This document shows positions 35,514 to 44,589 of a DNA stretch of 64,000 bases, one piece after another. The notes below the pieces were generated by a model. The model did no database searches and was not told where the DNA came from. It saw only the letters and a list, made by a program, of their open reading frames with translations. This DNA is from Pseudomonas sp. CCC3.1. Lineage in GTDB: Bacteria; Pseudomonadota; Gammaproteobacteria; Pseudomonadales; Pseudomonadaceae. A program made the position numbers and the translations under genes. The stretch lies in contig NZ_CP133778.1 of assembly GCF_034347405.1 (NCBI RefSeq), forward strand, positions 186,001 to 250,000. Direction: 5' to 3'. The first letter of the stretch is position 1. The number at the start of each line of letters is the position of its first letter.

Positions 35514-36844
35514 GTGTGCGTCGATTGTGCTGCGGAGTGTTGATGCTGGGCGCGGTTTGGGCCAGCCCGGTACAGGCATTGGGTTTGCTTGAAGCGTATG
35601 ACTTGGCGGTGCGCAACGATCCGACCTTTCAGGCGGCGATAGAGGAACGGGCCGCGGGCCAGGAAAACCGGGCCCTCGGGCGTTCAGCCCTGTTGCCGAC
35701 GCTGGTGTGGAATTACAGCAATTCGCGCAATGAGTCTGAAGTCACGCAATCGCACACGAAGACAGACCGCGATTACCGCAGCTATGCGGCGACGCTGACC
35801 CTGCAGCAACCGCTGCTGGACTACGAGGCCTACGCACGCTTTAAACAAGGCGCGGCGCAGGCCTTGCTGGCCGACGAGCGTTTTCGCAGTAAAAGCCAGT
35901 ATTTGGCGGTGCGGGTTTTGAGTGCCTACAGTCAGGCCTTGTTGGCGCAGGAGCGGATTGAGTTGAGCCGGGCGCAGAAACGGGCGTACAGCGAGCGCTT
36001 GCAACTCAACCAACGCCTGTTAAAAGGGGGAGAGGGCACTCGTACCGATGTGCTGGAAACCCAGGCCCGCCTGAGCCTGGCCGTCGCCCAGGAAATCGAA
36101 GCCCAAGACACGCTGGATGCCGCCTTGCACGAGCTGGAGGCCATGCTCGGTGAGCCGTTACAGGTGGAGCAGCTTGATCCGTTATTGCCGCACTTCACCA
36201 TTCAGCCACTGGAGCCGCAGCGCTTTGAAAGCTGGCGCGAACTGGCCCTGGCCAATAACCCGGACCTGGCGTCGCAACAGCACGCCCTGACGTCGGCCGA
36301 GTACGAAGTGGAACGCAAGCGGGCCGGGCATCTGCCCAAGCTCAGTGTGTACGCGAGCAGTCGGCAAACCAGCTCGGACTCTGAGAGCACCTACCATCAG
36401 AAGTACGACACCAACAGCGTCGGCATTCAGCTCAGCGTGCCGTTGTTTGCCGGGGGCTCGGTGTCGGCATCGACCCGGCAGGCGGCGCGGCAGTTGTCGC
36501 AGGCGCAGTACGAACTGGACGCGCAAACAGCCGCGACGTTGGTGGACTTGCGCAAGCAGTACAACCTCAACAGCAGCGCAGCGGCCAAGGTGCGGGCCTA
36601 TGAAATGGCCGTGCAGTCAGCCAGCGCGCTGGTCAATGCGACGCGCAAAAGCGTGAGTGGCGGGGAGCGGGTCAATCTGGATGTACTGGATGCCGAGCAG
36701 CAACTGTATAGCGCCAAGCGGGATTTGGCCGAGGCAAAGTACGCGTATTTACTGGCGCGGGTGCAGCTCAAGTACTACGCGGGCTTATTGAATGACGCGG
36801 ATTTGTTGCAGGTGGCGGGGTATTTTTACGTTCAGAAACCGTAG
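35510..36844 (+). CDS. hasF: TolC family outer membrane protein HasF
   Basis: A 444-residue TolC-type channel: signal peptide (LCCGVLMLGAVWASPVQA), then two OEP repeats (LGLLEAYDLAVRNDPTFQAAIEERAAGQENRALGRSALLPTL and NPDLASQQHALTSAEYEVERKRAGHLPKLSVYA), ending near the periplasmic tip helices. ATG 35510 overlaps the hasE stop. This is the outer-membrane exit of the HasA exporter. No hasB (TonB paralogue) follows. Confidence 0.92.
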   Translation: MSVRRLCCGVLMLGAVWASPVQALGLLEAYDLAVRNDPTFQAAIEERAAGQENRALGRSALLPTLVWNYSNSRNESEVTQSHTKTDRDYRSYAATLTLQQPLLDYEAYARFKQGAAQALLADERFRSKSQYLAVRVLSAYSQALLAQERIELSRAQKRAYSERLQLNQRLLKGGEGTRTDVLETQARLSLAVAQEIEAQDTLDAALHELEAMLGEPLQVEQLDPLLPHFTIQPLEPQRFESWRELALANNPDLASQQHALTSAEYEVERKRAGHLPKLSVYASSRQTSSDSESTYHQKYDTNSVGIQLSVPLFAGGSVSASTRQAARQLSQAQYELDAQTAATLVDLRKQYNLNSSAAAKVRAYEMAVQSASALVNATRKSVSGGERVNLDVLDAEQQLYSAKRDLAEAKYAYLLARVQLKYYAGLLNDADLLQVAGYFYVQKP

Positions 36845-36849
36845 CGCGT

Positions 36850-36916
36850 CCATCGCGGGCACGCCCGCTCCCACAGGGGCTTGAAGGGCTCTTGTGGGGG
36901 CGGGGTTGCTCGCGAT
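36850..36916. repeat. REP inverted pair (GTGGGAGC family) between hasF and trmA
   Basis: CATCGCGGGCACGCCCGCTC at the left and GGGGGCGGGGTTGCTCGCGAT-like sequence at the right form imperfect arms around CACAGGGGCTTGAAGGG. It separates the convergent hasF and trmA. Confidence 0.75.
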
Positions 36917-36922
36917 CAGACC

Positions 36923-38011
36923 TTAACGACGAACCAGTAACACACCCGATTCCATGTGGTGAGTCCACGGGAACTGGTCAAACACGGCGCAACGCTCAAT
37001 ACGATGGGTATCGTGCAGTTGGGCGATGTTCTCAGCCAATGTCAGCGGGTTACACGAGATGTACAGGATGTTGTCGAAGCGACGCGTCAGCTCGCAGGTG
37101 TCCGGGTCCATGCCGGCACGTGGCGGGTCAACAAAGACGCTGCCGAATTCGTAGCTTTTCAGGTCGATGCCCTGCAAGCGGCGGAACGGGCGGACTTCGT
37201 TCAGGGCTTCGGTCAGTTCTTCAGCCGACAAACGCACCAGCGTGACGTTATCCACAGCGTTGTCGCTGAGGTTGTTCAAGGCGGCGTACACCGATGTCTT
37301 GCTGATTTCGGTGGCCAGCACCTTGCGCACACGGGTTGCCAGCGGCAGGGTGAAGTTGCCGTTGCCGCAGTACAGCTCCAGCAAATCATCCGAACGCTCG
37401 CCCAGTGCCTCGTATGCCCAATTGAGCATCTTCTGGTTGACCGTGCCGTTTGGCTGAGTGAACGCGCCTTCTGGCTGTTGATACGTGAAGGTGCGACCCG
37501 CAACCTCAAGTTTCTCAACCACGTAGTCGCGGCCAATCACCACGCGTTTGCCCTTGGAGCGGCCAATGACGCTGATTTCAAGGTCTTTGGCCAGCTGCTC
37601 GGCGGCATTTTGCCAGTGCTCGTCCAGCGGGCGGTGATAGCACAAGGTGACCATCGCATCGCCCGCCAAGGTGGTCTGGAACTCCACCTGGAACAGCTTA
37701 TGGCTCAGCGCCGAACTGGCTTGCCAGGCGGCCTTGAGCTGCGGCATCAGTTGATTGATGCGCAGGCTGGCAATCGGGAAGTCTTCGATCAGGATCGGCG
37801 TGCGTTTGTCATCTTGGGCGAACATCGCGTAATGGCGCTCGCCGCCTTCGCGCCACAGGCGGAATTCGGCGCGCAGGCGAAAGTGTTTCAGCGGTGAGTC
37901 AAACACCTGAGGTTCAGGCGCGTCGAACGGCGCTAACAGCTCGCGCAGACGATTGGCCTTGGACTCAAGTTCAACGGCGTAGGTAGCAGAATCAAACGGC
38001 AATGCACTCAT
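36923..38011 (-). CDS. trmA: tRNA (uridine(54)-C5)-methyltransferase TrmA
   Basis: A 362-residue SAM-dependent methyltransferase: GLU-type start LPFDSATYAVELESKANRLRELLAPF, SAM motif ELYCGNGNFTLPLA, and the catalytic Cys in ILYISCNPLTLAENI with the DPPRAGMD block. It makes 5-methyluridine at tRNA position 54. The start overlaps the stop of the upstream purine permease by ATGA, so the two are coupled. Confidence 0.95.
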   Translation of the reverse strand: MSALPFDSATYAVELESKANRLRELLAPFDAPEPQVFDSPLKHFRLRAEFRLWREGGERHYAMFAQDDKRTPILIEDFPIASLRINQLMPQLKAAWQASSALSHKLFQVEFQTTLAGDAMVTLCYHRPLDEHWQNAAEQLAKDLEISVIGRSKGKRVVIGRDYVVEKLEVAGRTFTYQQPEGAFTQPNGTVNQKMLNWAYEALGERSDDLLELYCGNGNFTLPLATRVRKVLATEISKTSVYAALNNLSDNAVDNVTLVRLSAEELTEALNEVRPFRRLQGIDLKSYEFGSVFVDPPRAGMDPDTCELTRRFDNILYISCNPLTLAENIAQLHDTHRIERCAVFDQFPWTHHMESGVLLVRR

Positions 38012-39303
38012 GCGTTAAACCAACCCAGCTTGACCACAAACAGAACCGACAAAATGATCAGCGGGGCATTCAGTTCGCGAGCGCGGCCCGACAGCAACTT
38101 GATCACGGTCCAGGAAATAAAGCCAAAAGCGATGCCATTGGCGATGGAGTAAGTGAACGGCATGGCCAGCGCGGTGATGACCACCGGGGCGGCAACGGTC
38201 ACGTCGTCCCATTCGATTTCGGCCAGGCCGCTCATCATCAACACCGCCACAAACATCAGCGCAGGCGCGGTGGCAAAGGCCGGAACGCTGGCGGCCAATG
38301 GCGAGAAAAACAAGGCCAGCAAGAACATGATGCCGACCACGATGGCAGTCAGACCAGTACGGCCACCGGCGCTCACGCCTGCTGCCGACTCGATGTAACT
38401 GGTGGTGGTCGAGGTGCCCAGCAGCGAACCGGCCATGGCCGCGGTGCTGTCGGCGATCAGGGCGCGGCCCATTTTTGGCATGTGCCCGTCTTTGCCCATC
38501 AGGCCTGCGCGCTTGGCCACGCCGATCAGGGTGCCGGAGTTGTCGAACAGGTCGACGAACAGGAAGGCGAAGATCACGCTGACCAGACCAATGTCCAGTG
38601 CGCCTTTAATATCCAGTTGCAGGAAGGTCGGGGCCAGGGACGGCGGCATCGACATTACGCCACCGAACTCAGTCACGCCCATTGCGATGGACGCGATGGT
38701 CACGGCCAGAATGCCGATCAATACCGCGCCGCGCATTTTCAGGGCTTCAAGGGCCACGATCAGGGCAAAGCCCAAGGATGCCAGGATGACTTTTGGCTGC
38801 GTCAGGTCGCCCATGCCCACCAGGGTCGCCTTGTTGGCAACCACGATACCGGCGTTACCCAGCGCGATCAGCGCCAGGAACAGGCCGATACCGGCGGCAA
38901 TGGCCGAGCGCAGCGGCAGCGGGATGCTGTTGATGATCCATTCGCGGATGCGAAAGATCGACAACAGGAAGAACAGCACGGCTGAAATGAAGACCGCACC
39001 CAGCGCCACTTGCCAGGTGTGGCCCATGTGCAGGACCACGGTGTAGGTGAAGAAGGCGTTCAAACCCATGCCCGGCGCCAGCGCGATCGGGTAGTTGGCG
39101 ATGATGCCCATGGTCGCCGAGCCGATGGCCGCTGCCAGGCAGGTCGCGACAAACACCGCACCTTTGTCCATGCCCGTTTCGCCGAGGATGCTCGGGTTTA
39201 CGAAGAGGATGTAGGCCATCGCCAGGAAGGTGGTGATACCCGCAAGAATCTCGGTTCGCACATTGGTGTTGTGTGCCTTGAGTTGAAACAGCCTTTCCAG
39301 CAT
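38008..39303 (-). CDS. NCS2 purine permease (AzgA/adenine-guanine-hypoxanthine type)
   Basis: A 431-residue NCS2/AzgA-type transporter starting MLERLFQLKAHNTNVRTEILAG and with membrane segments throughout; the blocks TTFLAMAYILFVNPSIL and GMGLNAFFTYTVV are characteristic of this purine permease group. It brings in purine bases by proton symport. It is first in the operon with trmA, to which it is joined by an ATGA overlap. Confidence 0.92.
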   Translation of the reverse strand: MLERLFQLKAHNTNVRTEILAGITTFLAMAYILFVNPSILGETGMDKGAVFVATCLAAAIGSATMGIIANYPIALAPGMGLNAFFTYTVVLHMGHTWQVALGAVFISAVLFFLLSIFRIREWIINSIPLPLRSAIAAGIGLFLALIALGNAGIVVANKATLVGMGDLTQPKVILASLGFALIVALEALKMRGAVLIGILAVTIASIAMGVTEFGGVMSMPPSLAPTFLQLDIKGALDIGLVSVIFAFLFVDLFDNSGTLIGVAKRAGLMGKDGHMPKMGRALIADSTAAMAGSLLGTSTTTSYIESAAGVSAGGRTGLTAIVVGIMFLLALFFSPLAASVPAFATAPALMFVAVLMMSGLAEIEWDDVTVAAPVVITALAMPFTYSIANGIAFGFISWTVIKLLSGRARELNAPLIILSVLFVVKLGWFNA

Positions 39304-39503
39304 GCCAGTCCCCGTGGCGCCACTGGCGCCGTGATTAAATCGTTTTCAACAGCAAAGCACAGACTTCTAAGGCCTGATGTTTTTCTGTCTGTCGGAAAAA
39401 GCCGCGCATCATACCAGCAGCTCGGACGTCTGGCTGCTTGCAGGGCCATGTTTTGTAACGTCGTAGGGACAGGCATACTGCGTGCCAGTTATTGGGGGGA
39501 TCC

Positions 39504-39941
39504 ATGAAGCACACCATTAAGGCTTTCTCGGCCTGTTTGAGCCTGTTTATAAGCATGGGCGTGAGCGCCGCTCCGGCGATGCCATTGAGCCAAGTTGAAA
39601 TCCTCAAGGTCGCGTCTAAGTCAGGTGCAGTAGAGGATGTGTCCGATGGTCGTGAGCAGACCAAGAGCAAGCACCGGGGGCCGCACATCAAGGTGTATGT
39701 GCTGGAACGCGGCTACGGCGGCCAGCCCACGGTGACGTTTGATGGTCAGATCATCGATGGCGTGCGCACCCCGGTCTGCAATCAAGGCGAGGGTTTGGTG
39801 ACCTGTGACGGTGCAGGCACCACCGTGGGTTACATCTACACCTTCGACTTGGGTAACAACCAGGACGGCTGGTTCCAGTTCAGTAACACGTCGCTGGTCG
39901 CGCCGTTCAAGCGCCTGCAGACGCAGCTTTATATTCGGTAG
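39504..39941 (+). CDS. Small secreted protein, possibly DUF4879/YolA-like
   Basis: The 145-residue protein has a signal peptide (MKHTIKAFSACLSLFISMGVSA) and a mature domain with GPHIKVYVLERGYGGQPTVTFDGQ, two Cys in CNQGEGLVTC, and DLGNNQDGWFQFSN. The pattern resembles DUF4879/YolA-type secreted proteins; the assignment is from memory and only moderate. Start ATG 39504 follows GGGGGG. It stands alone next to the long inverted repeat at 39953. Confidence 0.65.
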   Translation: MKHTIKAFSACLSLFISMGVSAAPAMPLSQVEILKVASKSGAVEDVSDGREQTKSKHRGPHIKVYVLERGYGGQPTVTFDGQIIDGVRTPVCNQGEGLVTCDGAGTTVGYIYTFDLGNNQDGWFQFSNTSLVAPFKRLQTQLYIR

Positions 39942-39952
39942 CCCAAGCTCCC

Positions 39953-40099
39953 GTAGCAGTTGACGAGTAGTACGAGGCTACGTCCGGAGGCGTAGCCGCC
40001 GTCAAGTCAGGCGCTTGGGTATCTCAGTTCAACCCTGCCGTTAGCATTTACGATCGCTTCGCAATCGGACGTAGCCTCGTACTACTCGTCAACTGCTAC
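39953..40099. repeat. Long inverted repeat with 33-bp perfect arms (GTAGCAGTTG family)
   Basis: GTAGCAGTTGACGAGTAGTA (from 39953) begins a 33-bp arm whose exact inverse lies at 40067-40099. The 81-bp spacer holds smaller inverted parts. A diverged relative is at 44434-44579. It lies between the secreted protein and the MFS gene. Confidence 0.9.
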
Positions 40100-40124
40100 G
40101 CAATGGTTTTGCGGTGCGCCATCG

Positions 40125-41342
40125 TTAATCCTCAATCAGCCGATCACGCTTGGCCAACCCCGGGAACAGTTTTATCCACAGCCCGGCGATAAACAGCGTG
40201 CCCACACCACCCAATACCACCGCCGGCACAGTGCCCAGCCAGTGCGCCGTCACCCCGGACTCAAACTCGCCCAGTTGATTGGACGCGCCGATAAACAGGC
40301 CGTTGACCGCGCTGACCCGGCCGCGCATTTCATCCGGGGTTTCCAACTGCACGAACGAGGCACGGATCACCATGCTGATCATGTCGGCTGCACCAAGCAC
40401 CACCAGCACCGCCATCGAAAACCAGAACGAGGTCGACAGCCCGAACGCGATGGTCGCCACCCCAAACACGCCCACCGCCGTAAACATGGTACGTCCCACC
40501 TTGCGCTCAAACGGGAACCGCGCCAGCCACAGTGACATCAACAACGCGCCCACCGCCGGGGCGGAGCGCAGCATGCCCAGGCCCCAGGGTCCGGTCAGCA
40601 GAATGTCTTTGGCAAAGACCGGCAGCAACGCCGTGGCGCCCCCCAGCAATACCGCAAACAGATCCAGAGAGATGGCGCCCAGAATGTCCGGGCGGCTGCG
40701 GATAAAGCGAATGCCGGCCAGCAAGGAGTCCATGGTGGCTTTGGCCTTGTTCAGTGGGGTCTGCCGCGCAGGCAGGTTGCTCATTAACAGGGCCGCAATC
40801 AGATAAAGCACCACGCTGGGGCCATATACCCAGACGCTGCCGAATGCATAGAGCAAACCGCCAAACGCTGGCGCAATGATGGTTGCCGACTGTTGCGCCG
40901 CTTGTGCGGCTGCCACGGCGCGGGGAAACAGCGCCACCGGCACGATAGAGGGGAGTAATGCCTGGGTGGTGGGCATTTCGAATGAACGGGCCGCGCCCAG
41001 CAAAAACGCCAGCATAAAGATCAGTTCACGCGTGATGTGCCCGCTGGTGCTGCTGATGGCCAGCGTCAGGGCAATCATGGCTTGCAGCGATTGGCACAGT
41101 GCGGCCACTCGGCGCCGGTCATAGCGGTCTGCCACATGCCCGGTGTGCAGCATAAACAACACGCGCGGGGCGAATTCGATCAACCCCACCCAGCCCAGGT
41201 CCATCACGTTGCCGGTGAGTTGGTAGAGATTCCAGCCAATAGCCACGGTCAGCATTTGAAACGCGCTGGCGGTGAAGATACGGGCAAACCAGAAGGCCAC
41301 AAAGGGCCGGTGATGACGTAACAGGAGGGGCTGGCTGGTCAT
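40125..41342 (-). CDS. MFS transporter (EntS-like)
   Basis: A 405-residue MFS protein with membrane segments throughout, opening LRHHRPFVAFWFARIFTASAFQMLTVAIGWNLYQLTG and with GHVADRYDRRRVAALCQ, a block seen in the EntS/enterobactin-exporter branch of drug or siderophore exporters. The substrate is not known; no siderophore genes are nearby. ATG 41342. It is divergent from the cioAB genes. Confidence 0.8.
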   Translation of the reverse strand: MTSQPLLLRHHRPFVAFWFARIFTASAFQMLTVAIGWNLYQLTGNVMDLGWVGLIEFAPRVLFMLHTGHVADRYDRRRVAALCQSLQAMIALTLAISSTSGHITRELIFMLAFLLGAARSFEMPTTQALLPSIVPVALFPRAVAAAQAAQQSATIIAPAFGGLLYAFGSVWVYGPSVVLYLIAALLMSNLPARQTPLNKAKATMDSLLAGIRFIRSRPDILGAISLDLFAVLLGGATALLPVFAKDILLTGPWGLGMLRSAPAVGALLMSLWLARFPFERKVGRTMFTAVGVFGVATIAFGLSTSFWFSMAVLVVLGAADMISMVIRASFVQLETPDEMRGRVSAVNGLFIGASNQLGEFESGVTAHWLGTVPAVVLGGVGTLFIAGLWIKLFPGLAKRDRLIED

Positions 41343-41745
41343 TTAGAGGTCGTGGCAGAGGGCAGGGGAGGTCGAGATTATCACTTTTCTGTAACAAATA
41401 ATGACCCGGCACTGAGCCTTCATCAAAGTGCCGAACGGTTGCCGAAAACGCCGGGTTTTTGCATTGCATACGGTTCCTGCAACGGTCTATTTCAGGCCCT
41501 GGGACAACCTGTCACGCGACAACCAACCACATTAGCCACACGGCAAGAATGGACTACTCTTTCAGCAATGTTTGATCCAGGTCAAAACCCTCGGCGGTTT
41601 ATCTGGAGTGGCCAGACGGCCAGATCCCCTTGAGTCGTGGTTAAAAGAGCGAACGTTGATTCGCGATGGCCATTGCTGCGGGGCTGTTGGACACCGGCGT
41701 CCTGCCTGTGTCCTGAACGACCTGATACCTGATAGAGGAAGACTT
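41343..41745. other. Promoter region of cioAB and the MFS gene
   Basis: About 400 bp without a convincing gene. An open frame from 41572 joins the cioA frame but begins at a poor start; cioA itself starts at 41746 with GAGGAA. The Anr-type box at 41572-41585 is the main regulatory feature. A hairpin-like AACGCCGGGTTTTT run is near 41447. Confidence 0.6.
41572..41585. promoter_or_regulatory. Anr/FNR-type box upstream of cioA
   Basis: TTGAT CCAG GTCAA differs from the TTGAT-N4-ATCAA consensus at one base and lies about 160 bp before cioA. Anr represses cioAB under low oxygen in P. aeruginosa, as known for that species. Confidence 0.65.
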
Positions 41746-43185
41746 ATGTTCGGTTTGGAGGCTCTCGATCTCGCCCGAATTCAGTTCGCGTTCACTGTAT
41801 CGTTTCACATCCTGTTTCCCGCCATTACCATCGGTCTCGCCAGTTATCTCATGGTGCTCGAAGGCATGTGGCTGAAAACCCGTGACGATACGTACCGTGA
41901 CCTGTACCACTTTTGGTCGAAGATTTTTGCAGTCAACTTTGGTATGGGCGTGGTCTCGGGCCTGGTCATGGCGTATCAGTTCGGCACGAACTGGTCGCGG
42001 TTCTCTGACTTCGCAGGCGCGGTCACGGGCCCATTGCTGACCTATGAAGTGCTCACCGCCTTCTTCCTCGAAGCCGGCTTTCTGGGCGTCATGCTCTTCG
42101 GCTGGAACCGCGTCGGCCGCGGCATGCACTTCTTCTCAACCGCCATGGTGGCCCTTGGCACCCTGGTTTCGACCTTCTGGATCCTGGCGTCCAACAGCTG
42201 GATGCAAACCCCGCAAGGCTACGAAATCATTGATGGCCGCGTGATCCCGGTGGATTGGCTGGCTGTCATCTTCAACCCGTCGTTCCCTTATCGTCTGGCC
42301 CACATGGCCACGGCCGCCTTTGTCGCCACGGCGTTCTTCGTCGGCGCGTCGGCTGCCTGGCACCTGTTGCGCGGGCGCAACACGCCCGCCATCCGTCGCA
42401 TGTTCTCGATGGCGATGTGGATGGCGTTGGTTGTCGCGCCGGTGCAAGCGTTTATTGGCGATGCCCACGGTTTGAACACGCTGAAATATCAGCCAGTGAA
42501 AATCGCGGCCATTGAAGGTCACTGGGAGAACAAGCCCGGCGAGCCGACACCGCTGATTCTGTTCGGCATCCCGAACATGAAGACAGAGACCACCGATTAC
42601 AAAATTGAAGTGCCGTACTTGGGCAGCCTGATCCTGACCCATAGCCTGGATAAACAGATCCCGGCCATGAAGGACTACCCGGCGGCAGATCGTCCTAACT
42701 CGACCATTGTGTTCTTCACGTTCCGCATCATGGTTGCGCTGGGCATGCTGATGATCTTCATCGGTCTGTGGAGCGTATGGCTGCGCAAACGCGGCACTTT
42801 GTATGAAAACCGCTGGTTCCTGCGGTTGGTGTTGTGGATGGGTCCATCCGGCCTGATCGCGATTCTTGCGGGTTGGTTTACCACTGAAATCGGCCGTCAG
42901 CCGTGGGTGGTTTACGGGCTGATGCGCACCGCAGATGCCTCCTCCAACCACAGCGTGACGCAGATGAGCATCACCCTGATCCTGTTTGTGCTGGTGTACT
43001 TCTCACTGTTTGGTGTCGGCATCGGCTACATGATGCGACTGGTACGCAAAGGCCCGATTGCCCATGAGGGCGATGGTCACACCACCGGTGGACCGGGTCA
43101 GCAACGCACGCCTGCTCGTCCTTTGTCGGCTGCTGTTGAAGGCACTGACGATGGCCACAGCGACAGCCTGAAGAAGGGGAACTGA
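41746..43185 (+). CDS. cioA: Cyanide-insensitive ubiquinol oxidase subunit I CioA
   Basis: A 479-residue bd-type subunit I: LARIQFAFTVSFHILFPAITIG (haem ligand His), WSKIFAVNFGMGVVSGLVMAYQFGTNW, GRQPWVVYGLMRTADA near the end, and a short Q-loop as in the Cio subclass. The enzyme reduces oxygen to water at the inner membrane with ubiquinol and resists cyanide. ATG 41746 follows GAGGAA. cioB starts three bases after the stop. Confidence 0.95.
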   Translation: MFGLEALDLARIQFAFTVSFHILFPAITIGLASYLMVLEGMWLKTRDDTYRDLYHFWSKIFAVNFGMGVVSGLVMAYQFGTNWSRFSDFAGAVTGPLLTYEVLTAFFLEAGFLGVMLFGWNRVGRGMHFFSTAMVALGTLVSTFWILASNSWMQTPQGYEIIDGRVIPVDWLAVIFNPSFPYRLAHMATAAFVATAFFVGASAAWHLLRGRNTPAIRRMFSMAMWMALVVAPVQAFIGDAHGLNTLKYQPVKIAAIEGHWENKPGEPTPLILFGIPNMKTETTDYKIEVPYLGSLILTHSLDKQIPAMKDYPAADRPNSTIVFFTFRIMVALGMLMIFIGLWSVWLRKRGTLYENRWFLRLVLWMGPSGLIAILAGWFTTEIGRQPWVVYGLMRTADASSNHSVTQMSITLILFVLVYFSLFGVGIGYMMRLVRKGPIAHEGDGHTTGGPGQQRTPARPLSAAVEGTDDGHSDSLKKGN

Positions 43186-43188
43186 GTC

Positions 43189-44196
43189 ATGGGTATTGAT
43201 CTGCCACTTATCTGGGCAATCATCATCATTTTCGGGGTCATGATGTACGTGGTCATGGATGGCTTTGACCTCGGCATCGGCATCCTCTTCCCCTTTATCA
43301 AGGGCGAGAAAGACCGTGACGTGATGATGAACACCGTTGCGCCTGTCTGGGACGGCAACGAAACCTGGCTGGTACTGGGCGGCGCTGCGCTGTTCGGGGC
43401 CTTTCCGTTGGCTTACTCGGTGGTGTTGTCGGCGCTGTACCTGCCACTGATCCTGATGCTGGTCGGCTTGATCTTTCGCGGGGTGGCGTTTGAGTTCCGC
43501 TTCAAGGCCACGGCCGATAAGCGTCATATCTGGGACAAGGCCTTCATCGGCGGCTCGATTGTCGCGACCTTCTTTCAGGGCGTGGCGCTGGGGGCCTTCA
43601 TTGACGGCATCCCGGTGGTCAATCGTGAATATGCGGGCGGCGGTCTGGACTGGTTGTCACCGTTCACTGTGTTCTGCGGCATCGCACTGATCGTGGCTTA
43701 TGCTTTGCTCGGTTGCACGTGGCTGATCATGAAAACCGAAGGCCATTTGCAAGAGCGCATGCACAAGCTGGGTCGGCCATTGGCGTTGTTGCTGCTGGTG
43801 GTGATGGGCATCGTCAGTCTGTGGACGCCGCTGGCGCACTCCGACATTGCCGCGCGCTGGTTCACCTTACCTAACCTGTTCTGGTTCTTGCCGGTTCCGG
43901 TGCTGGTGCTGGTCACGATGTACGGCTTGCTCAAAGCCATTGCCCGCAATGCTCACTACACGCCGTTCCTGCTGACCCTGGTGCTGATATTCCTGGGCTA
44001 CAGCGGTTTGGGCATCAGCCTGTGGCCGAACATCATCCCGCCAGCGATTTCGATCTACGAGGCCGCTGCACCGCCACAAAGCCAGGGCTTTATGCTGGTC
44101 GGCACCTTGTTCATCATTCCGTTCATCCTGGGTTACACCTACTGGAGCTACTACGTGTTCCGCGGCAAGGTGACCCACGAAGACGGTTATCACTAG
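43189..44196 (+). CDS. cioB: Cyanide-insensitive ubiquinol oxidase subunit II CioB
   Basis: A 335-residue membrane subunit: IWAIIIIFGVMMYVVMDGFDLGIGILFPF, WDGNETWLVLGGAALFGAFP and the later TYWSYYVFRGKV block are typical of CydB/CioB. It pairs with CioA. ATG 43189 is three bases after the cioA stop. The small DUF2474 gene follows. Confidence 0.95.
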   Translation: MGIDLPLIWAIIIIFGVMMYVVMDGFDLGIGILFPFIKGEKDRDVMMNTVAPVWDGNETWLVLGGAALFGAFPLAYSVVLSALYLPLILMLVGLIFRGVAFEFRFKATADKRHIWDKAFIGGSIVATFFQGVALGAFIDGIPVVNREYAGGGLDWLSPFTVFCGIALIVAYALLGCTWLIMKTEGHLQERMHKLGRPLALLLLVVMGIVSLWTPLAHSDIAARWFTLPNLFWFLPVPVLVLVTMYGLLKAIARNAHYTPFLLTLVLIFLGYSGLGISLWPNIIPPAISIYEAAAPPQSQGFMLVGTLFIIPFILGYTYWSYYVFRGKVTHEDGYH

Positions 44197-44254
44197 TCGC
44201 AAGTGCCGCTGCGCCCCGACGGGCGCAGCCTTTTCCTCAGAGGAGTGCCTGAAC

Positions 44255-44422
44255 ATGGCTGGCAAGGATTATCTGAACGACGTGCAAGAGTGCGAGAAAA
44301 AGCCGCTGTGGCAACGCATTGGCTGGTTGGTGCTGATCTGGACCGCCAGTGTCGCGAGCCTGGCGGTGTTTGCCATGCTGATTCGCTTGTTCATGACCGC
44401 AGCGGGCATGAAAAGCCATTGA
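44255..44422 (+). CDS. DUF2474 small subunit of the bd-type oxidase
   Basis: A 55-residue protein starting MAGKDYLNDVQECEKKPLWQ with one membrane helix (about residues 22-46). DUF2474 proteins are encoded after cioAB and are thought to be CydX-like small subunits. AGAGGAG precedes ATG 44255. It is under the usual size for ORF lists but fits its place exactly. Confidence 0.8.
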   Translation: MAGKDYLNDVQECEKKPLWQRIGWLVLIWTASVASLAVFAMLIRLFMTAAGMKSH

Positions 44423-44433
44423 TCGTAAAACGC

Positions 44434-44579
44434 GTAGCAGTTGCCGAGCTTTGCGAGGCTACGTCCGGCGGCGTAGCCGTCGCAAATCGGCAGGTTCGGT
44501 TGTTAAGTCAAATCTGAGTGTGGGCCTTAACGATTGCTGCGCAATCGGACGCAGCCTCGCGGAACTCGGCAGCTGCTAC
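44434..44579. repeat. Long imperfect inverted repeat (GTAGCAGTTG family)
   Basis: GTAGCAGTTGCCGAGCTTTG (left, from 44434) is the inverse of the right arm ending GCAGCTGCTAC (44579), with several mismatches in 34 bp. It is a second copy of the family at 39953-40099, about 4.4 kb away. Confidence 0.85.
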
Positions 44580-44589
44580 AGGTTTAGGT

